From contig CAZSGI010000004.1 of the NCBI GenBank assembly GCA_964606465.1, positions 1-25,508 of the forward strand: DNA of 25,508 nucleotides, in the 5' to 3' direction. This DNA comes from CG10-46-32 sp964606465. GTDB lineage: Bacteria > Patescibacteriota > Patescibacteriia > UBA2169. Below are positions 7,131-16,305 of this stretch, piece by piece (positions within the stretch are counted from its first letter, which is position 1; each line of letters opens with the position of its first letter). The notes beneath the pieces were generated by a model that saw only the letters and a list, made by a program, of their open reading frames with translations, had not been told where the DNA came from and ran no database searches. Both the position numbers and the translations under genes were made by a program.

Positions 7131-8510
7131 TTACGGCGCGGCGGCGGGCTCACCCGCGCTCCCGGCGACGGTCGTCCCGAAACGGAAACTCCCGTAGAAG
7201 TGCTCAAAGATGTTCGGCCAGTTGATGTCGCCGCGCGTGCCGCTGTTGTAGGTAACCACGTAGATGAGCCCGGTTCCCCCCGCGTACAGCGTCCGGCCAT
7301 CCGGGCTCCATACGGCCGGGCGGCCGTCGAGCACCGTAACCGCGAGCTCAACGTTCGCCAAAGACGGCGACTGCCCCCTGAACCAGTCCACAATCGGGGT
7401 AGAGAGCGGATTCTCTATGATGAGGATTTCGAAAAATTCTTCGGTGCTGGAAATGAACAGCAGCTGCTTGTTGGTTTGGTCAAGCGCGTCCGCGAGCCAG
7501 GCCGCCGGGTAGTCCACGCGGTACCCGTACGTCGCGTTGGTATAGGTCGCAAACAGCCCGGACGAAGAGAGCTTCGCCCCCTCCCCGGCAAGCGGGCTGT
7601 AATTGTTCTTTATCTCTTCCAGGTCACCGTACGAGTCGCCGTCCGAATCCGGCGCGCCGCTCTCCAAGCCGAGCAGGTCTTCTTCGGCATCCGTGAGCCC
7701 GTCCTGGTCCGTATCAGTGGTGGGGAGAAGGCGCGCGAACGAGAGCTCCTCTCGGGCGGATGGCGCCTCCTCGGCAGGGCGGTGGATGACGGCAATCGGG
7801 CCGCTCGGAACCTTCTCGAGCACGAACGAGTACCCCCCGACCGTTACCTGGTAATCCGGAAACTCTTCCCAGCGCACCCCCCGCAGGTACGCCGGCACAA
7901 CGTCCGCGGGCCGGTACCCCTCCGGAATGTTCGCAACCGAAAGCTCAACCGAGAGCGGCTCCTCAAACGTAACGCCAGCCGGGTACACCGAGTAGAGGCC
8001 GCCGAGCACGGTACCTTCCTCGGGCAACGATACGTCACCCTCCGAAAGCACGGTAACCCCGATACCAGAACCGTACTGTTGCGCCACGGTCGCGGGAACG
8101 GTTACCGAAAGCGAACCGGTGAGTATGTTGTTCGCGTCGAACGCCTGCGTGCTGATCACTTGTTCGGCAATTTCAGAAACGCGGGCGGTTTCGTCCGGCT
8201 GGACACCCGAGGCCTGCGGTGAAACACTCGTGCGCAACGTTGTCTTCTCCGGAGCGCTTGAGCGCTCCGGAGAAAGAAAAACCGCGTACAGCACCGCAAA
8301 GAGCCCGCCGAGCACCACCACGGCACCGCCGCCGAGCACCACCACCTTCTTGGGAAAGCGGTGCGCGGGCACGGCTTGGGCGCGCTCTGTTGGCAGGTAC
8401 GACGCGGGCATGACCGTAAATTTGTCGTCAGAAATCTCTGCGGCGCTCAGCGGCTTCTCGCCGGGAGCGCCCTTGTCCGCTGGTACGTTCTTCTTTCTGA
8501 AACCAAACAT
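7131..8510 (-). CDS. Single-pass membrane protein with thrombospondin type 3-like calcium repeats
   Basis: The 459-residue protein has a cytoplasmic N-terminus of about 54 residues, a membrane helix at about 55-79 and a large external part. Residues 266-299 contain two DxDxDG-type calcium-binding loops (DTDQDGLTDAEEDLLG and DSDGDSYGDLEEI), as in thrombospondin type 3 repeats. After about 325 a PsbP-like or lipoprotein-like fold may begin (YGYRVDYPAAW). No catalytic motif is seen. It starts six bases after the stop of the neighbouring repeat protein, so the two are cotranscribed. The role is probably at the cell surface, structural or adhesive, inferred from layout. The exact family is unknown to me. 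Confidence 0.85.
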   Translation of the reverse strand: MFGFRKKNVPADKGAPGEKPLSAAEISDDKFTVMPASYLPTERAQAVPAHRFPKKVVVLGGGAVVVLGGLFAVLYAVFLSPERSSAPEKTTLRTSVSPQASGVQPDETARVSEIAEQVISTQAFDANNILTGSLSVTVPATVAQQYGSGIGVTVLSEGDVSLPEEGTVLGGLYSVYPAGVTFEEPLSVELSVANIPEGYRPADVVPAYLRGVRWEEFPDYQVTVGGYSFVLEKVPSGPIAVIHRPAEEAPSAREELSFARLLPTTDTDQDGLTDAEEDLLGLESGAPDSDGDSYGDLEEIKNNYSPLAGEGAKLSSSGLFATYTNATYGYRVDYPAAWLADALDQTNKQLLFISSTEEFFEILIIENPLSTPIVDWFRGQSPSLANVELAVTVLDGRPAVWSPDGRTLYAGGTGLIYVVTYNSGTRGDINWPNIFEHFYGSFRFGTTVAGSAGEPAAAP

Positions 8511-8516
8511 ACTGTT

Positions 8517-9335
8517 TTACTCTGCGCCTTCCTTCGCTTTCTCAAAATTAAGCAGCTTGCCGGGCCCCAGCGGATTGTACCCGTTCTGCACCTCTTCCCC
8601 GTCCAGGTACGAGTCTCCGTCAGAGTCAACGTGCAACGGGTTGGTCCCGAAGATGGCGGACTCTTCCCAGTCAGAGAGCCCGTCGTTGTCGCTGTCAACC
8701 AACCGCGGGTTCGTGCCCTGCGCAAACTCCTGCGCGTCCGAGAGCCCGTCCTGGTCCGTATCAAGGGACGCCGGATCCTGCGGAATCGGGTTGAGCGCGC
8801 GGTCAATTTGCCCCTGCTGGAAGTCTTGTAAAATTTTATTCACGTCCCGTACCTCTCCCGAAGCGCCGGACCCAGGCGCCGAGCCGTCTGGCGCCGGAGC
8901 GGGCGATTCCTGGATTCCCGGTTCAACGGCCGCACCATCGGTATCCTGCGGCTGCCCGAGAGAAGGGGTACCCTCAAGCGGAGCGGCAAGCTTTCGTTGG
9001 AGCAACGTAAAAGCGGCGGCTCCGGCGCCGATCACGCCCACGCTCACCAAAACAATGATAAAAATTTTTGCGAACGGAAACCCCACGCGTTCCTGCCCTG
9101 AAACCTGGCTTCCCGGCGTGGCGGTTCCTCCGCTTGCGGCGAGCGGCTTGAGCCTGCCGGAAGCGAGCGCAGTCGGCGGGCCGGGAACAACCAACGCTGC
9201 AGGTGGCTGCTCTTGGAGCGGCGTGCCCGCGGATGCGTCCGTACCCGAAAAAATATCTTCAACCCCCCGGGGAGCGACAGACCCGGCGCGGGGCTGCGCG
9301 GAACTGTTTTGATTTTGGTTTTGCCCTTCAAACAT
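8517..9335 (-). CDS. Single-pass membrane protein with three DxDxDG repeats
   Basis: The 272-residue protein from the ATG at 9335 has a low-complexity cytoplasmic start rich in Gln, Asn and Pro. A membrane helix lies at about 87-111, then a Pro/Gly/Ala linker. Three tandem calcium-type repeats at about 192-255 each follow the pattern DxDxDGxxD-xxE-(6-8)-NP (DTDQDGLSDAQEF, DSDNDGLSDWEES, DSDGDSYLDGEEV). The third is directly comparable to the second repeat of the next gene, so the two proteins are probably related. The frame is open further up to 9476, but that would cover the end of the giant gene. An extended -10 six bases before 9335 supports the chosen start. It is likely surface-exposed. 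Confidence 0.85.
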   Translation of the reverse strand: MFEGQNQNQNSSAQPRAGSVAPRGVEDIFSGTDASAGTPLQEQPPAALVVPGPPTALASGRLKPLAASGGTATPGSQVSGQERVGFPFAKIFIIVLVSVGVIGAGAAAFTLLQRKLAAPLEGTPSLGQPQDTDGAAVEPGIQESPAPAPDGSAPGSGASGEVRDVNKILQDFQQGQIDRALNPIPQDPASLDTDQDGLSDAQEFAQGTNPRLVDSDNDGLSDWEESAIFGTNPLHVDSDGDSYLDGEEVQNGYNPLGPGKLLNFEKAKEGAE

Positions 9336-9341
9336 ATACCC

Positions 9342-9350
9342 ACTATACCA
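9342..9350 (-). promoter_or_regulatory. Extended -10 promoter next to the start codon
   Basis: The minus strand reads TGGTATAGT (9350-9342), an extended -10 (TGnTATAAT with one mismatch), with six bases to the ATG at 9335. Predicted transcription would begin at the A of the start codon, giving a leaderless mRNA. There is no good -35, which is usual for extended -10 promoters. Confidence 0.5.
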
Positions 9351-9378
9351 CAAAATCCTCGGACGAAAAAGAGCGCAA

Positions 9379-12300
9379 TTACTGCCTGCGGTACCGCAAC
9401 GCCTTATCCATGCACAACTGCTCTGTCCAATCCCACGCAGCTCCGGTGATCCAGTTCCAGCTTGAGGCTTCAGCATACTCCAAATTCACGGAGAACGACG
9501 CGGTTCCGTCCTGGTTGCGGTACACGTACAGGTACGCTTCCCCGTCGCACGCGTACCCGGGGTTCGGATTTCCGGTCCGGCACGTCTCGCGGTCTACCAC
9601 GCCCGCGGCTGCGTCGCACTGGATGCGCTCGGCCGGGTCGTGCGGCAGCGCCGCTCCGAAATCAGACGAGAGGTTCGAGTCCCACGACGGCCACACCGAG
9701 AGGGAGAGCCCCGGTTCAAACGACCCCGAAGCAAGTGTTGGGAGCGCCTTGGCGCTATCGAGCACGCGCGCGAGCGTGTGCGCGTCCTTGATGCGCTGCG
9801 CATCCCGCCGGATCGCCTCTTTCTGGTTGTCATCCTCAAGGTTCACTAAAAATCTCCAGTTGGAAACCAGTTGGTTGAATATTTCATTAGACTCCGGACG
9901 CGCATTGTTGTTGATGGAAATCAAATACACGTTGTGGTAGATGGAAGGTGCTCCTCCTTTCGTGTCGTTCAACGCGCCGACGTAAATGGTCCGGCGGTCC
10001 TGAATCGCGTCAAACCCGTCAATCGGCGCGATTGGCTGCGGGCTGCCCGTAAGATTTTCCTGACGAGCGTACCAGCCGGCAACGGAATCGTTCTCGTGGT
10101 TGGTGAGTGATTGGATGATGATAACGTCGTCGATCTCGGGATTGGAGAGGAATATCTCTTTGAGGAGCCGCACATCGGACTTGGCGGGATCATTGTACCC
10201 GTACTCAATGTACTTGCACCGCTCCCCGGTGCCACAGTCCGTGTGAGAAGCGCACGCTGCAGTGCTGTACTGCTGATTCGGATTCGGCTCGCTCGGATCA
10301 TAGCAGCGCTTGGGAATCTTGGGGAGGTCGCCCGCAATTCCGGGCGAACCGCGATCCAGGCAGTAGAACGTGGAAAAGTTTGTTTTAATGGGCTCCTGGG
10401 TGAACGAATCGTCTCCGGTTTTATCGGAAAACGGCAGCCCGTCGCGAGCCATGTCAGGCGGCCACGGGTTCTCGCACAAGAACACGCGCGCCTCGGTGGA
10501 GCCGGAAATATCCGCGCCTGCGATATCCGCGCGCACCGAAATATCGGTTGACCCGTCCTGCGGGTGGATGCCAAACAGCTGTTCTGAATCCGAAAGAGGG
10601 CCAGAAAGGCGATCTGTTGACGAAAGAATTGACGGGTCGCTTGATGACCATGCAAGCGCTTGAGTGGTGACGGTCAGCTGGCCTGCGCGGTTGATTGGAA
10701 ACGCCTCAAAAATACGCTGGTGCCCTGCTTGTTCATCTTCATCTCCCTCGCAGCCGTCGCGAGCGCAGGTGAAAATCGGGGCAACCGGCTCAATCTCAAA
10801 ATGCGTAACTCTGCACTGGGTGTCCTGGGCATTATTGACGGTGTCAAAATTAATGACACAATCCTCGTCCGTAGGAAGCCCATCGCAGACCGCGTCAGTT
10901 GCCAAAATGCCGCCCGTGGCGCTGCGCAACCCGGTCAAACCGCCTTTGAGCACGATCTGGTAATCAGGGGGTGGCGCGCTGTTCCGTATCGCGAGCTGAC
11001 CTGAATCCGGGTACAGCCGCAGGGTAGTCTGGCTGCCGCGCGTCACTACGTCCGCAACACCCGAAACCGCGGAATTATTGCTTGTCCGGCGCACGTAAAA
11101 GTTCGCTCCCGCAACATTCGCCGCATCCAGATGGGTTCCGGGCGCAAACCCCACGCTTTCGGGCACCACTTCCCCGCGGAGCACGACCTCCACAACCATA
11201 TTGAGGCATGCAAACGCCCCGTCTCCGGGCTGGTATGACCTGACCGACAAATTATTCGGATTTCCCGAACCCCGGGGTATGGTCCCGAGCACGGTAAACG
11301 AAACCGCATTACTCTCCGCTCCGCCGCGCGCGACTCTGACCGTTCCCCCACCCGCGGGAGCCGAAGCCACCCGGATGCACACCTCGCCGTTTTCCCACCC
11401 GTCTTCCGGGCAGCTTGAACGTGCGGCCCGAGCGACCACGTCAGTTGTCGTATAGGATGATTCGCCTACGCGAAACACAACCGAACCCAAGGCTGCGCCA
11501 AAGCCCTGGCCGCGGATGTCTGTGATGTCCCCGGGCCTGCCCTGGACCGGGGTGAGGCGGCAGATGCCGGGGTGGCTCTCTCCGCTCGGGGTGAATGATC
11601 CAGACGAGGCGACCGAGTCAAACGTAGGCCGGGTAACGCGCACCGGACCCGGATGAACCGCGCCGGGCGCGACCTCCGCGATAATCTGCGAATCACCCCA
11701 GGTTGCACCGCACCAGGAGGCGAGAGGTTCGGCCGCCCGCGCCGGCGAACCGTCCGGATTCGCACCGATCGACACCTCTCCACGGGTACTGCCGAAGTAG
11801 CACCCGCTGATCGTCGTCCACGTTCCGCTCACCCCGCCCGCGGGCGAAAAACTGGTAACGGTCGGGCTGCACCGTCCTTTGTTTGGACCATCTTGCAGGC
11901 ATACCGATCCGGTACAGGCGCTGCCTCGGGTGCAATCTGCATTCGTACTGCACGCGGCGTACACGGTCGCGGATGCCCCGTCTTTCAGATGCGTGCTCCC
12001 TTCATCGTAAAACGCGCACGCGAGCGCGCGAACAGAACCGTCGCTTGATCCCGTGACCCCGGTAACCGCGCTCTGGCTGGAACTTCCGGCAGCAACCGTA
12101 ATGATAGGCGCACCGCCAACGGTAGGCGCGTTGCAGGACTGGCGGCACTCAAACGAGAAATCCCCGGAAACGTACTCGCACGGCCGCCAGGAAAAGTTAT
12201 TCGGGGCAACGATTTCCTGGCCCACGCTCGAGCACGAATTGGACGGGCCGTATGAGCGGACCGCGAGGTTCGCGGTTTCGCCCTCATAGAAACCGACGTT

Positions 12301-15192
12301 TGAAAGATTCTGCTCAATCCGGTTTACCGCGCACGCGGCCGTGCCGGTCTTAAACGACCATACGTACGCATCGTTGCCGGGCAGAGCGTCGGTCGAGGCG
12401 TTGGGGTTGGCAATCACCTTGCCGTCTTGCGATACCACGCCGTCCGCGCCGCCGGCAACGCGCACCAGGTACCAGACGCCAGCATCCAACGCGGTGCCGG
12501 GTGTCTGCGGGGTAACCACGACTCGCTCGCTGCCATCGAGCGCAACCGAGGCGCCCACGGGCGAAGCTTGGGCGTCATTCCATGCGCACCGGCTCGCTGC
12601 CGGACACTTTTTGAGCTGCACGCGGTTCCCGCCTACGTCCGCAACCGGCTTTGACGCCTCAAAGCTAATCACCGCCCTGGTGCATGAATCCGTGCATGAC
12701 GCGCTCGGCTGGGTGCTGATGATGCGGAACGTATCCGGAACCTGGCACGCACACGATGACGGCGCGCATTCAAGCCCGGCCGAACACAGTCCAGGATCCG
12801 GAGAACAAGTGTTGGCAACTGCGGAACATGACTGGCCCACTCCCGCCCGGAGGCTGAACTCAAGCTTGTTTGATTGCACCCCGGAAACGGTCACCGAGAC
12901 CTCCCCGTCCGACGGGTTGTTCTGCGCTTGCTCGGGCACGCGCGATTGAATCCGCGTATTGGTCCACGAACCGGCCGAGGCGCCGCTCTGCACTTTCTGG
13001 TTGTAGAACTCAAGCTGCCCGGCCGGAGCGAGGCCGAGCCTTGAGCCGGAAAGCGTCACGCCGTCCCCCCAGTACCCGCTCAAAGGGCTGATTGCGTACA
13101 GGCACGGCCCGGTGAACGTCCTCGTCGTGTCAACCGTAAAGCGAACCGCGTTGCTCTGGAGCGCGCCAATGGGAGCGCCGTGGTCAACGCTCACCGCAAT
13201 GTCAAAGTCAACGTTCAATCCTGCGGGCAGCGGCTCGGTGGGTCGTCCGATAAAATCCCCGGCGATTGAGGCATCGCTCCACGCCTGGTCCGACACCGTG
13301 AGCCCGCGGTGACCACGCCAGGCGGCCTCAATGTCCGGAGTGAGACCGGCCGTATTGAGCGGCGAATCGAGAGAGAGCGCGGTGTGCGCCCTGCTTCCGG
13401 ACGCCTTGGGATTCCCAAAGTAGGCGCCCTGGATGGTCAAACACTGCTGCCACCGGCCCGCGTTGCGCCGCAAGCCGGATACGTAGCTGATGTACGGCTC
13501 CTGCGCGCACGCGGACGCTTCTGCGGCAGTGAATGACCACGCATGGTTCTCGGCATCCGCAACATCGCGGCCCGGCTCCAAAAAGCTCACCCGAGCATGG
13601 TACGCGGTGCCGGGAATCAAATCATCTGCCGCGTCATCCGGATTGAGATCAAAAGAGTACTGCCTGCAAAAATCATTCGGGTTGCCGGTTCTGGAAAAGT
13701 TGTCTTCCGGAAGCGGGCGCAACCCAACGCCCGCCGGAGCAAGCGTTCCCGTGAGCACCAACCCCGCGTTTCCGGAAGGATGCACGCCGCAGCTCTGGGT
13801 GCGGACGTTGTACATGGAAGTCCGGAACTGGACGAACGCGGGAGTTTGCGGGCAGGAGTAGCCGTACCCGTCGCTGGGGCGCACGAACGATACGCCGGGT
13901 AAATCAGCGCCCGTGGTGAACGTAATTTCAACTGGAGGTGAGAGGGTATTACCGCACAGGTCGGAAACGTTCTGGATGGTGAGGCGGTATTCGGTGTACG
14001 GCTCAAGCAAACCAAAACGGCCGTCAAAAGAGGCGGTATAGTTTTCGTTCAAAGAAAACAGCAGTGTTTTGCCGCGCAGCGTTGCGTCAAATACCTCACC
14101 CCCGAGCGCAGGCGCGTACGTGCCGTCAGGAAGTTTGCGCTCGAGCGCAACGTTCGCCGCCACCAGCTCTCCGGCGGCGGCGATGACGCTCGCGACGTCA
14201 ATGGATTCGGAAAACGCAACGCTGAATATCGTACTCCGTGGCACGTTGGTTTCTCCGTTGCCCGGGTACGCAACCGCGAGCGTTGGGGCGACTGAGTCCC
14301 TGGTGGTGCCGGTGGTAAAGATCCAGTAGTGGTACCCGTCCCGCGCCCCGTCGCAGTCGGCACAGTCCGAGAGCGCCAATCCGCGGGTGTCTTTGAGGGT
14401 TTCATCCAACCGCACCTCGTACGTCGCGTTCGGGGTCCAATCCACCCGCGCGCCGCGTTCATCAACGCGCTGAAAGGAAATCACGTTGTTGCGCTTCTCA
14501 ATCGCGATGGTTCCCTCATCAATGAACGTTCCGGAGCGGTTGCGCTTGATGGTGAGCGTGTCCCCGTTCTTGAGGTTCTCAACCACTTCAGTATTGAGCC
14601 AGTGGTTGAACTGCGCCTGAATACTGGAGCACAGCTGCACGTCCTGGCTTGAATCCGAGCCGTTGTGGGCCGTTTCAAAAGAATCAACCCGAAACGCGGC
14701 AGTGCTGCCGCTGCCCGGAAACAACGAGGCGTCGGAGCCGGGCGCATCGCCTCCTCTCCCGCCGATTGCCCCTCCGATCCGGTTAATGACGAACGCGGCA
14801 ATGGCCCAGGACGACATGATAATCACGAGCCCGATCACCGCGTTGCGCAGGATGCTCTTGGCGCGCGCGATTCGCTCCTCGTTGCCGGACGCGGTCATCC
14901 ACAAATATCCCGCGTACAGAATGATAACCACCGCCACGATTCCCAAAAATCCGAGCGTGATGTTGACGATGGTGGTGATGGTGCTCTTGAGGTCGCGGTC
15001 GCTCTGCACCGCGACCTCTGAAAACTCGGAAGAGAGCCCGAAATTTTGAGTGGAATCCCCGGCAGTTTGCGCGAACGAAACAGGGGGAGAAACAAACAAA
15101 AAAGCGGCCGCAAGAAGGCACGCACGTAACATGATGCGCGCAAAACGCGCCTTCGATTGGAATCGAACGTTAGCTGGGAGGAATGTGCGCAT
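9379..15192 (-). CDS. Giant surface protein: pilin-like two-helix module fused to Ig-like/IPT domain chain
   Basis: The product has 1,937 residues from the ATG at 15192 (AGGCGGC just before it). An ATG at 15132 would begin directly at the signal peptide. A signal sequence ends at about residue 41 (VSFA-QT). Two membrane helices follow at about 74-99 and 116-138, joined by the cytoplasmic loop ASGNEERIARAKS. This is the pattern of the VirB2/TrbC-like T4SS_pilin family common in Candidate Phyla Radiation genomes. The remaining ~1,800 residues would be outside the cell. There is a bacterial Ig-like (Big_5) domain near 320-430 (YPGNGETNVPRSTIFSVAFS). Several IPT/TIG domains follow (ISPLSGYWGDGVTLSG; SFSPAGGVSGTWTTISGCYF; LTPVQGRPGDITDIRGQGF), interspersed with Cys-rich segments. 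The frame runs on upstream to 15528, but that part overlaps the ytxH-like gene in another frame. It may act in attachment to a host or in structuring the cell surface (inference). Confidence 0.9.
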   Translation of the reverse strand: MRTFLPANVRFQSKARFARIMLRACLLAAAFLFVSPPVSFAQTAGDSTQNFGLSSEFSEVAVQSDRDLKSTITTIVNITLGFLGIVAVVIILYAGYLWMTASGNEERIARAKSILRNAVIGLVIIMSSWAIAAFVINRIGGAIGGRGGDAPGSDASLFPGSGSTAAFRVDSFETAHNGSDSSQDVQLCSSIQAQFNHWLNTEVVENLKNGDTLTIKRNRSGTFIDEGTIAIEKRNNVISFQRVDERGARVDWTPNATYEVRLDETLKDTRGLALSDCADCDGARDGYHYWIFTTGTTRDSVAPTLAVAYPGNGETNVPRSTIFSVAFSESIDVASVIAAAGELVAANVALERKLPDGTYAPALGGEVFDATLRGKTLLFSLNENYTASFDGRFGLLEPYTEYRLTIQNVSDLCGNTLSPPVEITFTTGADLPGVSFVRPSDGYGYSCPQTPAFVQFRTSMYNVRTQSCGVHPSGNAGLVLTGTLAPAGVGLRPLPEDNFSRTGNPNDFCRQYSFDLNPDDAADDLIPGTAYHARVSFLEPGRDVADAENHAWSFTAAEASACAQEPYISYVSGLRRNAGRWQQCLTIQGAYFGNPKASGSRAHTALSLDSPLNTAGLTPDIEAAWRGHRGLTVSDQAWSDASIAGDFIGRPTEPLPAGLNVDFDIAVSVDHGAPIGALQSNAVRFTVDTTRTFTGPCLYAISPLSGYWGDGVTLSGSRLGLAPAGQLEFYNQKVQSGASAGSWTNTRIQSRVPEQAQNNPSDGEVSVTVSGVQSNKLEFSLRAGVGQSCSAVANTCSPDPGLCSAGLECAPSSCACQVPDTFRIISTQPSASCTDSCTRAVISFEASKPVADVGGNRVQLKKCPAASRCAWNDAQASPVGASVALDGSERVVVTPQTPGTALDAGVWYLVRVAGGADGVVSQDGKVIANPNASTDALPGNDAYVWSFKTGTAACAVNRIEQNLSNVGFYEGETANLAVRSYGPSNSCSSVGQEIVAPNNFSWRPCEYVSGDFSFECRQSCNAPTVGGAPIITVAAGSSSQSAVTGVTGSSDGSVRALACAFYDEGSTHLKDGASATVYAACSTNADCTRGSACTGSVCLQDGPNKGRCSPTVTSFSPAGGVSGTWTTISGCYFGSTRGEVSIGANPDGSPARAAEPLASWCGATWGDSQIIAEVAPGAVHPGPVRVTRPTFDSVASSGSFTPSGESHPGICRLTPVQGRPGDITDIRGQGFGAALGSVVFRVGESSYTTTDVVARAARSSCPEDGWENGEVCIRVASAPAGGGTVRVARGGAESNAVSFTVLGTIPRGSGNPNNLSVRSYQPGDGAFACLNMVVEVVLRGEVVPESVGFAPGTHLDAANVAGANFYVRRTSNNSAVSGVADVVTRGSQTTLRLYPDSGQLAIRNSAPPPDYQIVLKGGLTGLRSATGGILATDAVCDGLPTDEDCVINFDTVNNAQDTQCRVTHFEIEPVAPIFTCARDGCEGDEDEQAGHQRIFEAFPINRAGQLTVTTQALAWSSSDPSILSSTDRLSGPLSDSEQLFGIHPQDGSTDISVRADIAGADISGSTEARVFLCENPWPPDMARDGLPFSDKTGDDSFTQEPIKTNFSTFYCLDRGSPGIAGDLPKIPKRCYDPSEPNPNQQYSTAACASHTDCGTGERCKYIEYGYNDPAKSDVRLLKEIFLSNPEIDDVIIIQSLTNHENDSVAGWYARQENLTGSPQPIAPIDGFDAIQDRRTIYVGALNDTKGGAPSIYHNVYLISINNNARPESNEIFNQLVSNWRFLVNLEDDNQKEAIRRDAQRIKDAHTLARVLDSAKALPTLASGSFEPGLSLSVWPSWDSNLSSDFGAALPHDPAERIQCDAAAGVVDRETCRTGNPNPGYACDGEAYLYVYRNQDGTASFSVNLEYAEASSWNWITGAAWDWTEQLCMDKALRYRRQ

Positions 15193-15197
15193 GCCGC

Positions 15198-15449
15198 CTA
15201 TTTGCTTTTCGTTTTTGTCTTGGAACCACTCCTCTTTTCCGCCGCCTCTTCGCGGACCGTCCGCAAGAGCTCTGAGCTCTTTTCGACGACCGCACCGAGA
15301 GCGCCCTCGAGTTTTTCGCGGTCCAGGCCTGCTCTGTTTGCGGCTTCGGCGACTTTCTTGCGGGCTTTTTTTCCGGTGAGGGGGGTCAAAAGCGCCGCGG
15401 CGGCGGCGCCGACCAAGGCGCCAGCCAGAAACTTTTTGGATGCGACCAT
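15198..15449 (-). CDS. YtxH-like small membrane protein
   Basis: The 83-residue protein has an N-terminal glycine/alanine-rich membrane segment (about 7-26, LAGALVGAAAAALLTPLTG). A charged helix with alternating Lys/Glu follows, then a strongly basic tail (SKTKTKSK). The layout, with TPLTGKKARKKV directly after the helix, is that of YtxH/general-stress small proteins (compare TPKSGKETR in typical YtxH). The biochemical role of the family is unclear. It stops five bases before the giant surface protein and begins 32 bases after yqeY. Confidence 0.75.
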   Translation of the reverse strand: MVASKKFLAGALVGAAAAALLTPLTGKKARKKVAEAANRAGLDREKLEGALGAVVEKSSELLRTVREEAAEKRSGSKTKTKSK

Positions 15450-15481
15450 GGTGTTTTTGTCTTACGTGTGCGCTTACGGCA

Positions 15482-15940
15482 CTAATTAGTTTCGTTCGGC
15501 GCGAGAAGTTCACGAACCATCTGTCCAACCGCGTCCCCGCTCGCGCGACCTTTCACCTGCGGCATCACGCGACCCATGACCTTCCCCACATCGGACAAAC
15601 CCTCGGCGCTGGTCTCCGCAATCACGCTCTCGATGACGTCTTTCAGTTCGTCGGACGAAAGCTGTTTGGGGAGGTAGGCGGAAAGCACGGCGACCTCCCG
15701 CTGCAGGCGCGCCACCTCCTCGCTCCTCCCGGCTAAGACGTTCGCCGCAATGGATTCCTTGTGCTGCTTGATTTCGCGCTGCAAGATCTCAACCACGTCT
15801 TCGTCCGACGCATTACCCTGCTTTGCGATTTCAAGGTTCTTGATGCTTGAGCGCACCAGGCGGAGTACGGAAAGTCTCTCGGCTTCGCGAGCCTTGAGCG
15901 CTCGCTTGAAATCCGTATCAAGTTGTTCGAGCAGGCTCAT
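15482..15940 (-). CDS. yqeY: GatB/YqeY domain protein
   Basis: The 152-residue protein matches the YqeY family throughout: an N-terminal helical half (FKRALKAREAERLSVLRLV, then EIKQHKESI) and a C-terminal part with LSAYLPKQLSSDEL and GKVMGRVMPQVKGRASG. This fold is shared with the tail of the GatB subunit of tRNA-dependent amidotransferase, which binds tRNA. Stand-alone YqeY has no firmly assigned function. It begins three bases after the rpsU stop. The rpsU-yqeY pairing is seen in many bacteria, so it probably works with translation. Confidence 0.93.
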   Translation of the reverse strand: MSLLEQLDTDFKRALKAREAERLSVLRLVRSSIKNLEIAKQGNASDEDVVEILQREIKQHKESIAANVLAGRSEEVARLQREVAVLSAYLPKQLSSDELKDVIESVIAETSAEGLSDVGKVMGRVMPQVKGRASGDAVGQMVRELLAPNETN

Positions 15941-15943
15941 AGC

Positions 15944-16249
15944 CTATGGCCTCGCCCGCTTGACCTTCACCGCACCGCGGCGCTTCCGGTTGGCGCTCCC
16001 GCGCCCGCTCCGGCTGCGGCCGAACGTCTCTTCCGAAAGCTCGCCGATTTTGCGCAAATACTCCTCGCGAGCGCGCATTCCGAGCCGCCGGAGGGCATCT
16101 TTTTTCTTCTGGCTTTCGTTCTTCGGACGCTCAAAGTACTGGCGTCGTTTGGTCCGCAGCAGCAAGCCGCTCGTCTGAATCCTGCGCGAAAAACGGCGGA
16201 TTAAGCGCTCGTTGGACTCGTTCTCTCTTCGCTTCAACGTTATCGGCAT
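15944..16249 (-). CDS. rpsU: Small ribosomal subunit protein bS21, with long basic tail
   Basis: The first ~65 residues match bS21 (NESNERLIRRFSRRIQTSG and RRQYFERPKNESQKKKDALRR). This protein sits near the 3' end of 16S rRNA and helps early steps of initiation. At 101 residues it is longer than the usual 58-71. The added part after about residue 65 ends in a highly basic tail (SGRGSANRKRRGAVKVKRA). The start at 16249 is preceded by TTAGGTACCT, giving an AGG about seven bases upstream, and by a good promoter. It is the first gene of rpsU-yqeY-ytxH-like and probably the giant surface gene. Confidence 0.92.
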   Translation of the reverse strand: MPITLKRRENESNERLIRRFSRRIQTSGLLLRTKRRQYFERPKNESQKKKDALRRLGMRAREEYLRKIGELSEETFGRSRSGRGSANRKRRGAVKVKRARP

Positions 16250-16270
16250 AGGTACCTAAATCGTACCGCT

Positions 16271-16300
16271 ATGGTACCACAACTGCTTTCGCGCTGTCAA
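16271..16300 (-). promoter_or_regulatory. Promoter of rpsU operon
   Basis: The minus strand has a perfect TTGACA (16300-16295), an 18-base spacer and TACCAT (16276-16271) with TGG directly before it (extended -10). This leaves about 21 bases to the rpsU ATG, enough for the AGG ribosome binding site. The -35 box lies in the loop of a small GCGC palindrome between hisS and rpsU. Confidence 0.7.
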
Positions 16301-16305
16301 CGCGC

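Noticed and set aside
15193..15528. The giant gene's frame stays open 112 codons upstream of 15192
   Set aside because: That stretch is basic, low-complexity and overlaps the ytxH-like gene in another frame. The signal peptide and ribosome binding site fit the start at 15192 (or 15132).
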